Positions 8,528 through 16,899 of a stretch of DNA of 43,127 nucleotides are shown here, in pieces. Position numbers and translations under genes: made by a program. The DNA lies in contig NZ_SZNH01000003.1 of assembly GCF_005869855.1 (NCBI RefSeq), positions 380,001 through 423,127 of the forward strand. The letters are read 5' to 3'. How positions within the stretch are numbered: position 1 is the first letter of the stretch; each line of letters starts with the position of its first letter. The stretch comes from Nostoc sp. PA-18-2419 (lineage in GTDB: Bacteria > Cyanobacteriota > Cyanobacteriia > Cyanobacteriales > Nostocaceae). The notes under the pieces are model-generated. The model was given only the letters and a program-made list of their open reading frames with translations. It was not told the origin of the DNA and searched no databases.

Positions 8528-9307
8528 ATGTGCCAATTGCTTGGAATGAATTGCAATGTCCCAACGGATATTTGCTTTTCTTTTGAAGGTTTTTCTGCAC
8601 GGGGAGGAAAAACGGATCATCATAGCGATGGTTGGGGCATTGCTTTCTTTGAAGGAAAGGGATGTCGGATGTTTTTAGATCCCCAACCTTCTATTGTTTC
8701 TCCGGTAGCCGAGTTTGTCCGGAGTTATCCCATCCACTCAACCCATGTCATAGCCCATATCCGCAAAGCTACTCAGGGTGAAGTTGCCTTACACAACTGC
8801 CATCCTTTCCGCAGAGAATTGTGGGGTAAGTATTGGGTATTTGCCCATAACGGTAATTTACCTGATTTTGATCTAGAAAATATGGGCTTTTATCAAGCCG
8901 TAGGTGATACGGATAGTGAAAAAGCATTCTGTCTAATGTTAGAAACATTGCGAAAACGCTTTCCTAAAGGTGAGCCTTCCATTAAAGAGCTTTATTCTGT
9001 ACTGCAAGAAATTACTGAAATAATTTCTAAAGTGGGTATATTTAATTATTTGCTTTCAGATGGAGAACACTTTTTTGCTTATTGCTCAACCAAACTCAGC
9101 TATATTGTACGCCAAGCGCCTTTTGCTGCTGCCCATTTGATTGACCAAGATATGACCGTAGATTTTCGGGAAGTGACTACCGAACGCGATCGCGTCGCCG
9201 TCATCGCTACCACCCCCCTCACCGACAACGAAGTTTGGACACAAATCGAACCCGGAGAATTGCTAGTATTTCAGGACGGGTTACCCATGAAATATGCCGT
9301 CAGTTAA
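8528..9307 (+). CDS. Class II glutamine amidotransferase (YafJ-like)
   Basis: A 259-residue Ntn-hydrolase of the class II glutamine amidotransferase superfamily, YafJ-like branch. The start at 8528 is chosen although the frame is open 20 codons upstream: the sequence MCQLLGMN puts Cys at position 2, where it becomes the N-terminal nucleophile after Met removal. Supporting motifs are the NVPTDICFSF block, HSDGWGI, a FAHNGNLPDF loop and the GDTDSE segment that binds glutamine in this family. YafJ-type proteins are predicted to release ammonia from glutamine; the acceptor here is unknown. It is monocistronic and followed by a good terminator. Confidence 0.9.
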   Translation: MCQLLGMNCNVPTDICFSFEGFSARGGKTDHHSDGWGIAFFEGKGCRMFLDPQPSIVSPVAEFVRSYPIHSTHVIAHIRKATQGEVALHNCHPFRRELWGKYWVFAHNGNLPDFDLENMGFYQAVGDTDSEKAFCLMLETLRKRFPKGEPSIKELYSVLQEITEIISKVGIFNYLLSDGEHFFAYCSTKLSYIVRQAPFAAAHLIDQDMTVDFREVTTERDRVAVIATTPLTDNEVWTQIEPGELLVFQDGLPMKYAVS

Positions 9308-9418
9308 TAGCGGATGTAGGTTGGGTAAACCGATAATACTCAACAAATATTTTGGTAGTTTTCTGGAAAAAATTTGCTCTAACAATCCTAAATTAATCTT
9401 GTTCAAATCCCAAGCTTT

Positions 9419-9458
9419 AGATTCCCGATTTCTTTAATAAGTCGGGAATCTTATTATT
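9419..9458 (+). terminator. Intrinsic terminator between convergent genes
   Basis: A perfect 10-bp stem (AGATTCCCGA paired with TCGGGAATCT, 13-nt loop) is followed by TATTATT. It lies about 110 nt after the amidotransferase stop and upstream of the convergent sbpA end, so it may serve the plus strand mainly. Confidence 0.7.
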
Positions 9459-9653
9459 CGCTAATATTTATAATTTTTCTATTTTGTAATTAATACAATT
9501 TCAACAAATATTTAATATACATACATCGATAGATCATTTTTGGCAACATCAAAGAAGGGAACTGGAGAATTTGCTCCCCTGTTCCAATCTATCTTTGATA
9601 TTGGTCAAAAATCTCAATTAATTGTGCTTTCTCTGCAATACAGAAAGGCTATA

Positions 9654-10796
9654 TTAGCGTCCACTACTTTGTATGCGGTCAAAGATTGCACCATCGTCAA
9701 AGAACTTTTTCTGAACAGTGTCCCAGCCTCCCAAACTTTGAACGTTATAAAGCTTAGAAATCTTAGGAAATTTATTCTGTACTTCTTTGGCGACAGCAGA
9801 GTTAACAGGTCGAAAACCAACTTTCGCAAACTCACGTTGAGCTTCTGGTGTAAAAAGAAACTGAACGAAAGCTTGCGAAACTTGTCGCGTACCATGCTTA
9901 TCAACATTTTTATCCACAACTGCTACTGGCCCATCTATGGAAATGTTGACCTGGGGAACTACATAAGAGGGTGAACTTTTTCCTTGTTGCGCTGCTAAGA
10001 TAATTTCGTTTTCGTAGTTAAGCAGAACATCCCCTTGACCTTTGTTGTAAAAAACATCGCTGGATTCCCGCGCATCTTTAGGCAACACAGGGACATTCCG
10101 AAAGACTTGGGTAACATATTTTAAGGCTTGAGCTTCAGTTCCACCATTCTTGGCGATCGCACCCCACAAAGCTAGAAAGTTCCACCGCGCACCGCCTGAA
10201 GTTTTGGGGTTGGCTGTAATCACCTTGACGCCTGGTTTCGCTAAATCATTCCAGCTTTGGATCTTTTTAGGATTACCTTCACGAGTTTCTAAAGCAACCA
10301 CTGAGTGGGTGACAATTGAGTTATTTGGAGCTTCTTTTTCCCAACCTGGCCCAATCAGTCCTGCTTTTTCAATTTTTTTGGTATCCAAGGCCAGTGCTAA
10401 AGCTACAACATCCGCTTCTAATCCGTCAAGCACTGCACGGGTTTGAGAGCCAGAACCACCATAGCTCTGCCTAATCACTACATCTTGACCTTTTTCGCGT
10501 TTCCACTTTGCCACAAACTTCGGAACTATCCTATCGTAAGCTGCCTTGGTGACTGCGTAAGAAACTAGAGTAATTTCAACTGTCTTGCGGCCTTGACTAA
10601 TCAATTGAGGCTTTTGGTTAAAACGAATAGTTTTAGAAACACTGCCCACAGCATAAACAGGAACAAGGGTACTTAAGCTCAAGCCAGCCGCTAATAAGAA
10701 TGCAGAGGTTTGACGATTTGAAGCAGGCTTTAATTGAGGAAATAGTTGTTTACCTGGACGGAAAACTTGTAAATTCTTGGGTTGAAGATGTGTCAT
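9654..10796 (-). CDS. sbpA: Sulfate ABC transporter substrate-binding protein, copy 1
   Basis: A 380-residue periplasmic sulfate/thiosulfate-binding protein of the SbpA/Sbp group. After a long N-terminal region with a hydrophobic export segment (AFLLAAGLSLSTLVPVYA), the mature domain starts at VEITLVSYAVTKAAYDRIVP. It carries the family hallmarks QSYGGSGSQTRAV, ANPKTSGGARWNFLALWGA, LLNYENEI and PVNS near the end. There is no lipobox Cys, unlike the second copy at 11502-12647, so this form should be free in the periplasm. The two copies are divergently oriented around a 700-bp spacer with a strong inverted repeat 27 nt before this gene. Sulfur control is likely but not proven by sequence. Confidence 0.95.
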   Translation of the reverse strand: MTHLQPKNLQVFRPGKQLFPQLKPASNRQTSAFLLAAGLSLSTLVPVYAVGSVSKTIRFNQKPQLISQGRKTVEITLVSYAVTKAAYDRIVPKFVAKWKREKGQDVVIRQSYGGSGSQTRAVLDGLEADVVALALALDTKKIEKAGLIGPGWEKEAPNNSIVTHSVVALETREGNPKKIQSWNDLAKPGVKVITANPKTSGGARWNFLALWGAIAKNGGTEAQALKYVTQVFRNVPVLPKDARESSDVFYNKGQGDVLLNYENEIILAAQQGKSSPSYVVPQVNISIDGPVAVVDKNVDKHGTRQVSQAFVQFLFTPEAQREFAKVGFRPVNSAVAKEVQNKFPKISKLYNVQSLGGWDTVQKKFFDDGAIFDRIQSSGR

Positions 10797-10823
10797 CGTG
10801 GCTGGATGTTGTGTAGTTGATTA

Positions 10824-10861
10824 ATAAAATACGGTAAATCTGTCTAATTACCGTATTTTAT
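10824..10861 (-). promoter_or_regulatory. 14-bp perfect inverted repeat upstream of sbpA copy 1
   Basis: ATAAAATACGGTAA (10824-10837) and TTACCGTATTTTAT (10848-10861) are perfect inverted repeats with a 10-nt spacer, placed 27 nt before the sbpA ATG. Size and position fit either an operator for a dimeric regulator (a spacing of about two helical turns between arm centres) or a leader hairpin. It is A/T-rich with a TACGGTA core and does not resemble the nearby dispersed repeats. Confidence 0.5.
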
Positions 10862-11036
10862 CTTGAGAATAGAGATTATCAGATGAATTCTCAAAATTCA
10901 ACTAAATTTTTATACGAAAATTTCTCATTTCCTGTTTCGGAAACTTCATAACTCAAATCGTGTAAAAATAATATGAAAAATTATTTAAACTTTAATTAAA
11001 CTTGAAGTCAGATTAACTGTCCTAGTGATTAGGTAT

Positions 11037-11188
11037 TAAGTAGGTTAGTGTGAATATTTATTGTTGGAATGAGGGAGGAGACAAAAGGCAGTTCGCTTAG
11101 CGTGTCGAAGACAAGGCACGAAGGAAGAAGGTTTAAGTCTATTTAATTTTTCTTAATATAGTTTTGTTTTTCCACACCATTCTACTTA
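11037..11188. repeat. MITE-like element, copy B
   Basis: A 152-bp relative of the element at 7464-7617, with the same ends (TAAGTAGGTTAGTGTGAAT and CCACACCATTCTACTTA), the same internal TTCGCTTAGCGTGTCGAAG block and the same AGTCTATTTAATTTTT stretch near the right end. Here the terminal inverted repeat matches better than in copy A. It sits in the divergent sbpA spacer and may influence either promoter. Confidence 0.6.
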
Positions 11189-11501
11189 GCAAGTAATAAA
11201 AAATAGGGAATGGGTAATGTTTAACAATGACCCATTAATCACTAATGTTCTGTTTAACCCATGCCTCATTTCCTGCAAGTTGCTTGCTTGATCCCGCAGT
11301 CGTTAATTCTAATGAAAATTTAATATTTTTAACTCGAAGTATTTGTAATTCCTCGCAGAGCTGATAGAATCACCATATTTTCTATCGAGAATATGAGGTT
11401 TATGTGTATTTATAACCAAATTGCTGCAAAAATCTAGTAATATACTACAGGATATAACTGTATTCCCATCTAGTAAACGTAGATTTAGTGGAGTAAAAAG
11501 A

Positions 11502-12647
11502 ATGAGTTTGTGGCAGCGCCCACTGAAAATATTACAAGCGATCGCTGAACATACAATCAATCGGTTCAGACTGAATTCGCTCAAAGGCTTTGTATCGCTG
11601 TTTTTAGCAGGGGCTTTATTGAGTGTGGCGCTAGCGGCCTGCTCTGGTGGAGATAGAAGCAATTCTTCGGCCGAAGCACCTACTGCCAATCCTGCTGCTG
11701 CTACTAATAAGGATGTTCAACTAACCCTCGTTTCCTTTGCGGTTACCAAAGCTGCTCACGAAGCCATCATTCCTAAATTTGTAGAACAGTGGAAGAAAGA
11801 CCATAACCAAACTGTCACCTTCAAGCAAAGTTATGGCGGTTCTGGTTCCCAAACTCGTGCCGTTATCGATGGTTTGGAAGCAGATGTTGTCCACCTGGCA
11901 TTAGCAGGAGACACCACCAAAATTGAGAAGGCTGGATTAATTCAATCAGGATGGGAAAAAGAAGTTCCCAACAATGGTATTGTCTCGAAATCTGTGGCAG
12001 CATTAGTTACTCGTGCCGGCAATCCTAAAGGCATCAAGGACTGGCAAGATTTAGCCAAAGACGGTGTGAAATTAATTACCGCTAACCCCAAAACTTCCGG
12101 CGGTGCTAAGTGGAATTTCTTAGCATTATGGGATTCTGTAATTAAAACAGGTGGCGATGAGGCGAAAGCGACTGAATTTGTAACTAAAGTTTATAAAAAT
12201 GTACCAATCTTGCCTAAAGATGCGCGGGAAGCTACTGATACATTTGCCAAGCAAGGGCAGGGAGATGTCTTAATCAACTACGAAAACGAAGTTATTTTGG
12301 CACAGCAAAAGGGCGAGAAGGTTGAGTATGTCGTCCCCGATGTGAATATATCCATCGACAATCCCATCGCTGTGGTAGATAAAAACGTCGATAAGCACGG
12401 AACCCGCGAAGTTGCTGAAGGTTTTGTGAAATACCTTTATAGCCCAGAAGCACAGCAAGAGTTTGTCAAATTGGGATTCCGTCCTGTGGATGAGACTTTA
12501 GCTCAAACCAAGGAAGTCACAGACAAATTTCCTAAGCTGAAAACTCTGGGTACAGTTGCAGACCTCGGCGGTTGGGGAGCAATTGATAAGAAGTTCTTCG
12601 CAGATGGGGGCGTATTTGATAAGATTCAAGCGCAAACTAAACGGTAA
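11502..12647 (+). CDS. sbpA: Sulfate ABC transporter substrate-binding lipoprotein, copy 2
   Basis: A 381-residue sulfate-binding protein. The ATG at 11502 is chosen over an upstream in-frame start because GGAG lies 8 nt before it and it opens a lipoprotein-type leader ending in the lipobox LAAC. A low-complexity Ser/Asn/Ala linker then leads into LTLVSFAVTKAAHEAIIP. Family motifs QSYGGSGSQTRAV, ANPKTSGGAKWNFLALWD and LINYENEV are present and the mature part is closely similar to copy 1. It heads the cluster with cysT and cysW, so this lipid-anchored copy is the likely partner of that permease. The repeat-rich 346-bp gap before cysT is long for a single operon. Confidence 0.95.
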   Translation: MSLWQRPLKILQAIAEHTINRFRLNSLKGFVSLFLAGALLSVALAACSGGDRSNSSAEAPTANPAAATNKDVQLTLVSFAVTKAAHEAIIPKFVEQWKKDHNQTVTFKQSYGGSGSQTRAVIDGLEADVVHLALAGDTTKIEKAGLIQSGWEKEVPNNGIVSKSVAALVTRAGNPKGIKDWQDLAKDGVKLITANPKTSGGAKWNFLALWDSVIKTGGDEAKATEFVTKVYKNVPILPKDAREATDTFAKQGQGDVLINYENEVILAQQKGEKVEYVVPDVNISIDNPIAVVDKNVDKHGTREVAEGFVKYLYSPEAQQEFVKLGFRPVDETLAQTKEVTDKFPKLKTLGTVADLGGWGAIDKKFFADGGVFDKIQAQTKR

Positions 12648-12653
12648 TTAAAT

Positions 12654-12695
12654 AATTCGTAATTCGTAATTCGTAATTTGTAATTCGTAATTCGT
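12654..12695 (+). repeat. Heptanucleotide tandem repeat (AATTCGT x6)
   Basis: Six consecutive copies of AATTCGT, one with a C-to-T change, begin 7 nt after the sbpA stop. This is the short tandemly repeated type known from heterocystous cyanobacteria. Reverse-complement copies (AATTACGAATT, twice) follow at about 12755-12779, so the transcript could fold back. Confidence 0.8.
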
Positions 12696-12993
12696 AAATT
12701 ATGACTCTACAACTTTGATTTTGTCCAAAATTAAATTTAGTTAGTCTGTCCTGGAATTACGAATTAGCAATTACGAATTATAGCCATTTTAAATTCAAAG
12801 AGGTACAGGTATCCAAATAGACCTAACTCTCTAACACCTTTCCCGAAGGGGGAAAAATTTAAAACCTCTCTCCTTTTAACAGAGGTTTGGAGAGAGATAA
12901 AAACTGTGCTTCACTGGGTCGAGAACCGCTATAGAAATTACGAATACTCGCAAAAAGCTTCTTTGTGAATTTTAAATTTTGAATTTTTTGACT
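12696..12993. other. Intergenic spacer between sbpA and cysT
   Basis: No gene is seen. It holds inverted copies of the heptanucleotide repeat (about 12755-12779), a hairpin-like CCTTTCCCGAAGGGGGAAA near 12838, and the CTCTCTCC...GGAGAGAG stretch (12873-12897), which can fold into a stem of about 8 bp (CTCTCTCC with GGAGAGAG). These look like dispersed repeats rather than regulatory elements specific to cysT. Confidence 0.4.
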
Positions 12994-13854
12994 ATGACGA
13001 CTGTATCTCCTTCTGTGGAAGTTGAACGCGAAACGCCATTCTGGAAAAGATTGGGGCGGGTTCCGTGGACTTGGCGAATCACAATAGCATACCTGATGGT
13101 GATGTTGTTTATGCCGATAGTTGCTATGTTCCTGAAAGCGAGTACAGAACCTCCGGCTAGGTTTTGGGCGATCGCAACCAGTGATATTGCATTAGCAACA
13201 TACAACGTAACTTTTGTGACTTCATTGTTTGCTGCCCTGCTCAATGGCGTATTTGGTACTTTGATTGCTTGGGTCTTAGTCCGCTATGACTTTCCCTTGA
13301 AACGTCTGATTGATGCCACGGTGGATTTACCGTTTGCATTGCCAACATCGGTCGCAGGGTTAACATTAGCAACCGTTTATAGCGATAACGGCTGGATAGG
13401 CTCCCTGCTATCACCTTTAGGAATTAAAGTATCTTTCACCCGGACAGGAGTAGCAGTGGCAATGATTTTTATCTCACTGCCTTTTGTAGTGAGAACTGTA
13501 CAACCTGTGCTTCAAGAAATGGAACATGAAATTGAAGAAGCCGCTTGGTGTTTGGGTGCTTCTCAATGGCAGACCTTTTGGAAAGTGATTTTGCCACCGT
13601 TATTTCCGACAATTTTGACTGGTGTTGCCTTGGGTTTCTCTCGTGCAGTTGGAGAATATGGTTCTACAGTGATTATTTCTTCCAATACCCCATTCCAGGA
13701 TTTAATTGCGCCTGTGCTGATTTTCCAGCGATTAGAGCAGTATGACTATTCTGGGGCAACAGTAATTGGCATAGTTCTCCTATCAATTTCATTAATATTG
13801 TTATTAGCAATTAATTTCTTACAAGCATGGGCAAGGCGATATGACAGTAGATAA
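12994..13854 (+). CDS. cysT: Sulfate ABC transporter permease CysT
   Basis: A 286-residue inner-membrane permease with six predicted helices. The EAA loop that contacts the ATPase reads [20 protein letters not shown] near residue 180, and the [16 protein letters not shown] segment is typical of CysT/CysU. It forms a heterodimer with CysW to import sulfate or thiosulfate. The ATG at 12994 is preferred to a TTG five codons earlier; neither has a good ribosome-binding site. It overlaps cysW by 14 nt, implying translational coupling. No cysA ATPase gene follows in the window. Confidence 0.95.
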   Translation: MTTVSPSVEVERETPFWKRLGRVPWTWRITIAYLMVMLFMPIVAMFLKASTEPPARFWAIATSDIALATYNVTFVTSLFAALLNGVFGTLIAWVLVRYDFPLKRLIDATVDLPFALPTSVAGLTLATVYSDNGWIGSLLSPLGIKVSFTRTGVAVAMIFISLPFVVRTVQPVLQEMEHEIEEAAWCLGASQWQTFWKVILPPLFPTILTGVALGFSRAVGEYGSTVIISSNTPFQDLIAPVLIFQRLEQYDYSGATVIGIVLLSISLILLLAINFLQAWARRYDSR

Positions 13855-14719
13855 GCCAAGTTTTCATTCATCTGCATCTGATGAGACATCTACAGCCAAG
13901 CCGAAAGAGCAGAATAAGTGGGTGCCAATAGTTTTAATTACTATAGCGATCGCCTATTTAACCTTAGTTCAATACATCCCTGCAATTAACGTTTTTATCC
14001 AAGCTTTCAGCAAAGGAGTCGGGCCATTTCTATCCAACCTGACTAGGCCAGCCTTTGTCCATGCAGCTTGGTTGACGCTATTGTTGGCTGCGATTGCTCT
14101 CCCAATAAATACAGTATTTGGTTTATGTGCAGCTTGGGCGATCGCTCGTCATAAATTTCCCGGACGCGCCGTAGTTTTGAGCATTATTGACCTGCCTTTT
14201 TCCATCTCCCCTGTAGTCGCAGGATTAATGATTGTTTTACTTTACGGACGTAATGGTTGGTTTGGCCCTTGGCTGCAAGCAGTTGATATCAAAATTATCT
14301 TTGCTTTTCCAGGTATGGTACTGGCTACAGCCTTCGTGAGTATGCCCTTTGTGGCGCGGGAAGTAATTCCTGTTTTAGAGGAATTTGGTAAAGACCAAGA
14401 AGAAGCTGCTAGAACTTTAGGTGCCAAAGATTGGCAAATATTTTGGCGCGTCACTTTACCGAGTATCCGTTGGGGCTTACTCTACGGTTTAATTTTGACA
14501 AATGCCAGAGCAATGGGTGAATTCGGCGCAGTTTCAGTGGTATCAGGCAACATTGCCGACCAAACCCAGAGCCTACCACTGTTTGTGGAAGACGCTTATA
14601 AACAGTATGAAACCGAAGCTGCCTTTTCTGCGGCTGTCCTATTAGCGTTGCTAGCAGTAGTCACCTTAGTGCTTAAGGAGATTTTAGAACGGAAAACCCG
14701 TATTAAAGATGTTAACTAA
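13841..14719 (+). CDS. cysW: Sulfate ABC transporter permease CysW
   Basis: A 292-residue permease paired with CysT. After a hydrophilic cytoplasmic start (about 30 residues) there are six hydrophobic helices, the family segment [20 protein letters not shown], and the EAA loop [20 protein letters not shown]. The ATG lies inside the end of cysT (overlap ATGACAGTAGATAA), a typical coupled arrangement. A matching CysA must be encoded elsewhere, or the cluster has lost it. Confidence 0.95.
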   Translation: MTVDKPSFHSSASDETSTAKPKEQNKWVPIVLITIAIAYLTLVQYIPAINVFIQAFSKGVGPFLSNLTRPAFVHAAWLTLLLAAIALPINTVFGLCAAWAIARHKFPGRAVVLSIIDLPFSISPVVAGLMIVLLYGRNGWFGPWLQAVDIKIIFAFPGMVLATAFVSMPFVAREVIPVLEEFGKDQEEAARTLGAKDWQIFWRVTLPSIRWGLLYGLILTNARAMGEFGAVSVVSGNIADQTQSLPLFVEDAYKQYETEAAFSAAVLLALLAVVTLVLKEILERKTRIKDVN

Positions 14720-15090
14720 TTAAGTTTGGCCCAAATAGGGAGTGCTGAGTCAAGAGTTACAGCAGTTTTCGTTTACATGAAGTACAAAGTTATAGGTTTT
14801 GAGGCAGGAGGCAAGAGGCAGAAGGGAGAAGGGATAAAGAATAATTAGAGTTTTGAATTCTCAGTTTTGTACCGCATAAACCTGCAATAGGCTGTAATAG
14901 TTAAAGTTTGGAGTTAGTTACTATTCTTGTCCTACTTCCCTGCTTTTGGTGCCCTTGAAGCTCCTGACTCTCCTTTACAGCGAGTGATACCAATTCAAAA
15001 TTCAAAATTTACGCATTAAGAAAGCCAGACAGAACAAAGGTTTAGATGTTTATATCTGTCGCATTCTTTTTTCAAATCGGTATAACAATC
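14720..15090. other. Intergenic spacer between cysW and the NIL gene
   Basis: About 370 nt without a supported gene. Only low-complexity purine-rich DNA (GAGGCAGGAGGCAAGAGGCA near 14799) and A/T-rich AATTCAAAATTCAAAATTT before the NIL gene are seen. A minor promoter could lie here, but no convincing boxes were found. Confidence 0.4.
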
Positions 15091-15357
15091 ATGGCTATTG
15101 ACGATACACTTAACCATAAACGGATTAGAGTTAGAATTCCTAAGAACTATCACCAGGAACCTGTAATTTCTCGCCTAATATCTGATTACGGTCTGATTGT
15201 GAATATTACAGCAGCAATTCTCGGAGCCAATGCTGTCGGTGATGGTTGGTTTGATTTAGAACTAAAAGGAACACAAGCACAAATTCAGAGTGGACTAACC
15301 TATCTTCATGATTTGGAATTAGAAGTCTGGGACGACGCAAAAACAAGTGATTGGTAA
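15091..15357 (+). CDS. NIL domain protein
   Basis: An 88-residue protein that is essentially one NIL domain, the ferredoxin-like (ACT-related) fold also found at the C-terminus of the methionine importer ATPase MetN. Key segments are KRIRVRIPKNYHQEPVISRL, VNITAAILGANAVGDGWFDLELKG and an LHDLELEVWD end. The ATG at 15091 is preferred because the family starts there; the frame is open 15 codons upstream. In MetN the domain senses the substrate and inhibits transport. Its position behind cysTW suggests a separate regulatory subunit for sulfate uptake, which is inference. Confidence 0.85.
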   Translation: MAIDDTLNHKRIRVRIPKNYHQEPVISRLISDYGLIVNITAAILGANAVGDGWFDLELKGTQAQIQSGLTYLHDLELEVWDDAKTSDW

Positions 15358-15423
15358 AGTAATTTGATGATTGCAGCAATTACGCTTCATCCACTGTTCG
15401 GCAATGCCGAAAATTAAATTGTA

Positions 15424-15451
15424 GTAGGGTAGCATAGCTGTGCCACCCTAC
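15424..15451 (+). terminator. Hairpin after the NIL gene
   Basis: GTAGGGT pairs with ACCCTAC, with an inner GCA/TGC pair and a short loop, followed by TTTCG. It lies 66 nt after the stop and probably ends the sulfate cluster, although its T tract is short. Confidence 0.55.
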
Positions 15452-15892
15452 TTTCGTCATATTCAACTGCAAATTGTTATATAACTTACAGTATTCGCAA
15501 AAATAAATTATCTCGTCGTCGTCATTTTCTGGAAAATACAACCTAGCATACTCATACCAATTTTAAAAATGATTGCTAATCTAAAATTTCATGTTGTATC
15601 AGTTTTTGTTCAAGGGGCGATCGCAAAAATAAACTGGAAACACTGAAAGTAGGTATTTCATGATTCCCTTGACTTTATGACAACAAGCGATTAGAGAATG
15701 TCAAACCTCCACGAAGTGGAAGAGTGTCACAAACAGCTACAGCTAACGGTTCAATACCAAAAAATCTTGGCGAAAATTCTGGCGAAAATTCGGGCATCTA
15801 TACTACACATTTGGTATTTACTGTGAATGCGTAAGTCCTAAGAACTTACGATTTAGAAGATAATTTTCAATTCAAGATCCAAAATGGTATTA
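15452..15892. other. Intergenic spacer before the insertion sequence
   Basis: No gene is supported. Two near-identical segments CTTGGCGAAAATTCT and CTGGCGAAAATTCG sit side by side near 15766-15797. The rest is A/T-rich without repeats longer than about 12 nt that I could see. Confidence 0.35.
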
Positions 15893-16811
15893 GACCTCTT
15901 GCAAAAGTCCCAAATACGTGGGACAAGTAGGTTAGAGTTGGGTAGCATTGATGACCTACGAACAAGTAAAAAGCTTAAAGCCAGAAGACTTTAAACGCTT
16001 GTGTGGTGTACGACCGGAGACTTTTAACCAGATGCTAGAGATAGTGCGATCGCCAAGCCTTGCAAAACAGAAAACAGGACGGCCAAGTAAACTCACGTTG
16101 GAAGACAAATTGTTGATGACATTGGAATACTGGAGAGAGTACCGTACCTACTTCCATATAGGTCAATCTTGGGGAGTGAACGAGTCTACAGCTTACCGAA
16201 TTATCCGAAAAATAGAAGATACACTGACTAAATCTAGGGCGTTTACACTTCCAGGGAAGAAAAAATTGGCTAGTTCTAATTATCAGTTAGAAGTAGTAGT
16301 GGTTGATGTTACAGAAAGTCCCATTGAACGTCCTAAAAAAAACAAAAAAAGTTTTACAGTGGAAAAAACAAACAGCATACACTTAAGTCACAAGTAGTAG
16401 TAGACCGAGCAAATGGTAAAATCATCTGCACCGCTCATGGCAAGGGTAGAGAGCATGATTTTTGGATATTTAAAAATAGTCGAGTTAGATTGAGAGAAGA
16501 TATAGAGTGCTTGGGCGATAAAGGTTATCAAGGTATTCAAAAACTGCATAACAATAGTCAGATTCCCAAGAAAAAACCTAGAGGGGATAAATTAAGTTGT
16601 GAGGATAAAAAGAGTAATCAAGAATTAGCCAGAATTAGAGTTCTAGGTGAGCATGTAAATCGGAAGTTAAAGGTATTTAAAATTTTGTCCCTTACTTATA
16701 GAAATCGCCGAAAACGATTTAGTTTAAGGTTTTATTTGATTGCTGCTCTCTACAATTATGAGCTTTGTCTCCCCAAAATCAAATCTTCCTGAGCGACTTT
16801 TGCAAGAGGTC
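15893..16811 (+). mobile_element. Complete IS5-family (IS427-type) insertion sequence
   Basis: A 919-bp element bounded by 17-bp perfect terminal inverted repeats, GACCTCTTGCAAAAGTC at the left and GACTTTTGCAAGAGGTC at the right, each flanked by TA, consistent with the short TA-type target duplication of the IS427 group. It holds one transposase gene split over two frames joined by A-rich slippage sites. No internal stop other than the frame change is evident, so the element may still be active. Confidence 0.9.
15948..16792 (+). CDS. IS5-family transposase, two frames joined by -1 frameshifting
   Basis: The first frame (15948-16397) has the N-terminal helix-turn-helix typical of this group (KPEDFKRLCGVRPETFNQML, then LTLEDKLLMTLEYWREYRTY) and the first catalytic Asp region (VVVDVTESPIERP). 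The frame then changes by -1 within an A8-C-A7 run at 16335-16350. After the shift the reading is QKKFYSGKNKQHTLKSQVVV and continues through GDKGYQGI and the ending RNRRKRFSLRFYLIAALYNYEL to a TGA at 16790-16792. This is the usual way such elements make a full DDE transposase, so I treat it as programmed rather than damage. Confidence 0.88.
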
Positions 16812-16899
16812 TATTGTTTTTCTTGTTTCTTTTAGGGACTGACAAATAAAAAAATATCCCCCTGTTCACAGTCATCAGTCATCAGCTATCTTTCTACTT

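Noticed and set aside
9540..9974. Plus-strand 144-codon frame
   Set aside because: It is mostly the antisense of the well-supported sbpA gene.
16335..16350. Reading the transposase frame change as a disabling mutation
   Set aside because: The A8-C-A7 run and exact continuation in the -1 frame fit programmed frameshifting known for IS427-group elements.
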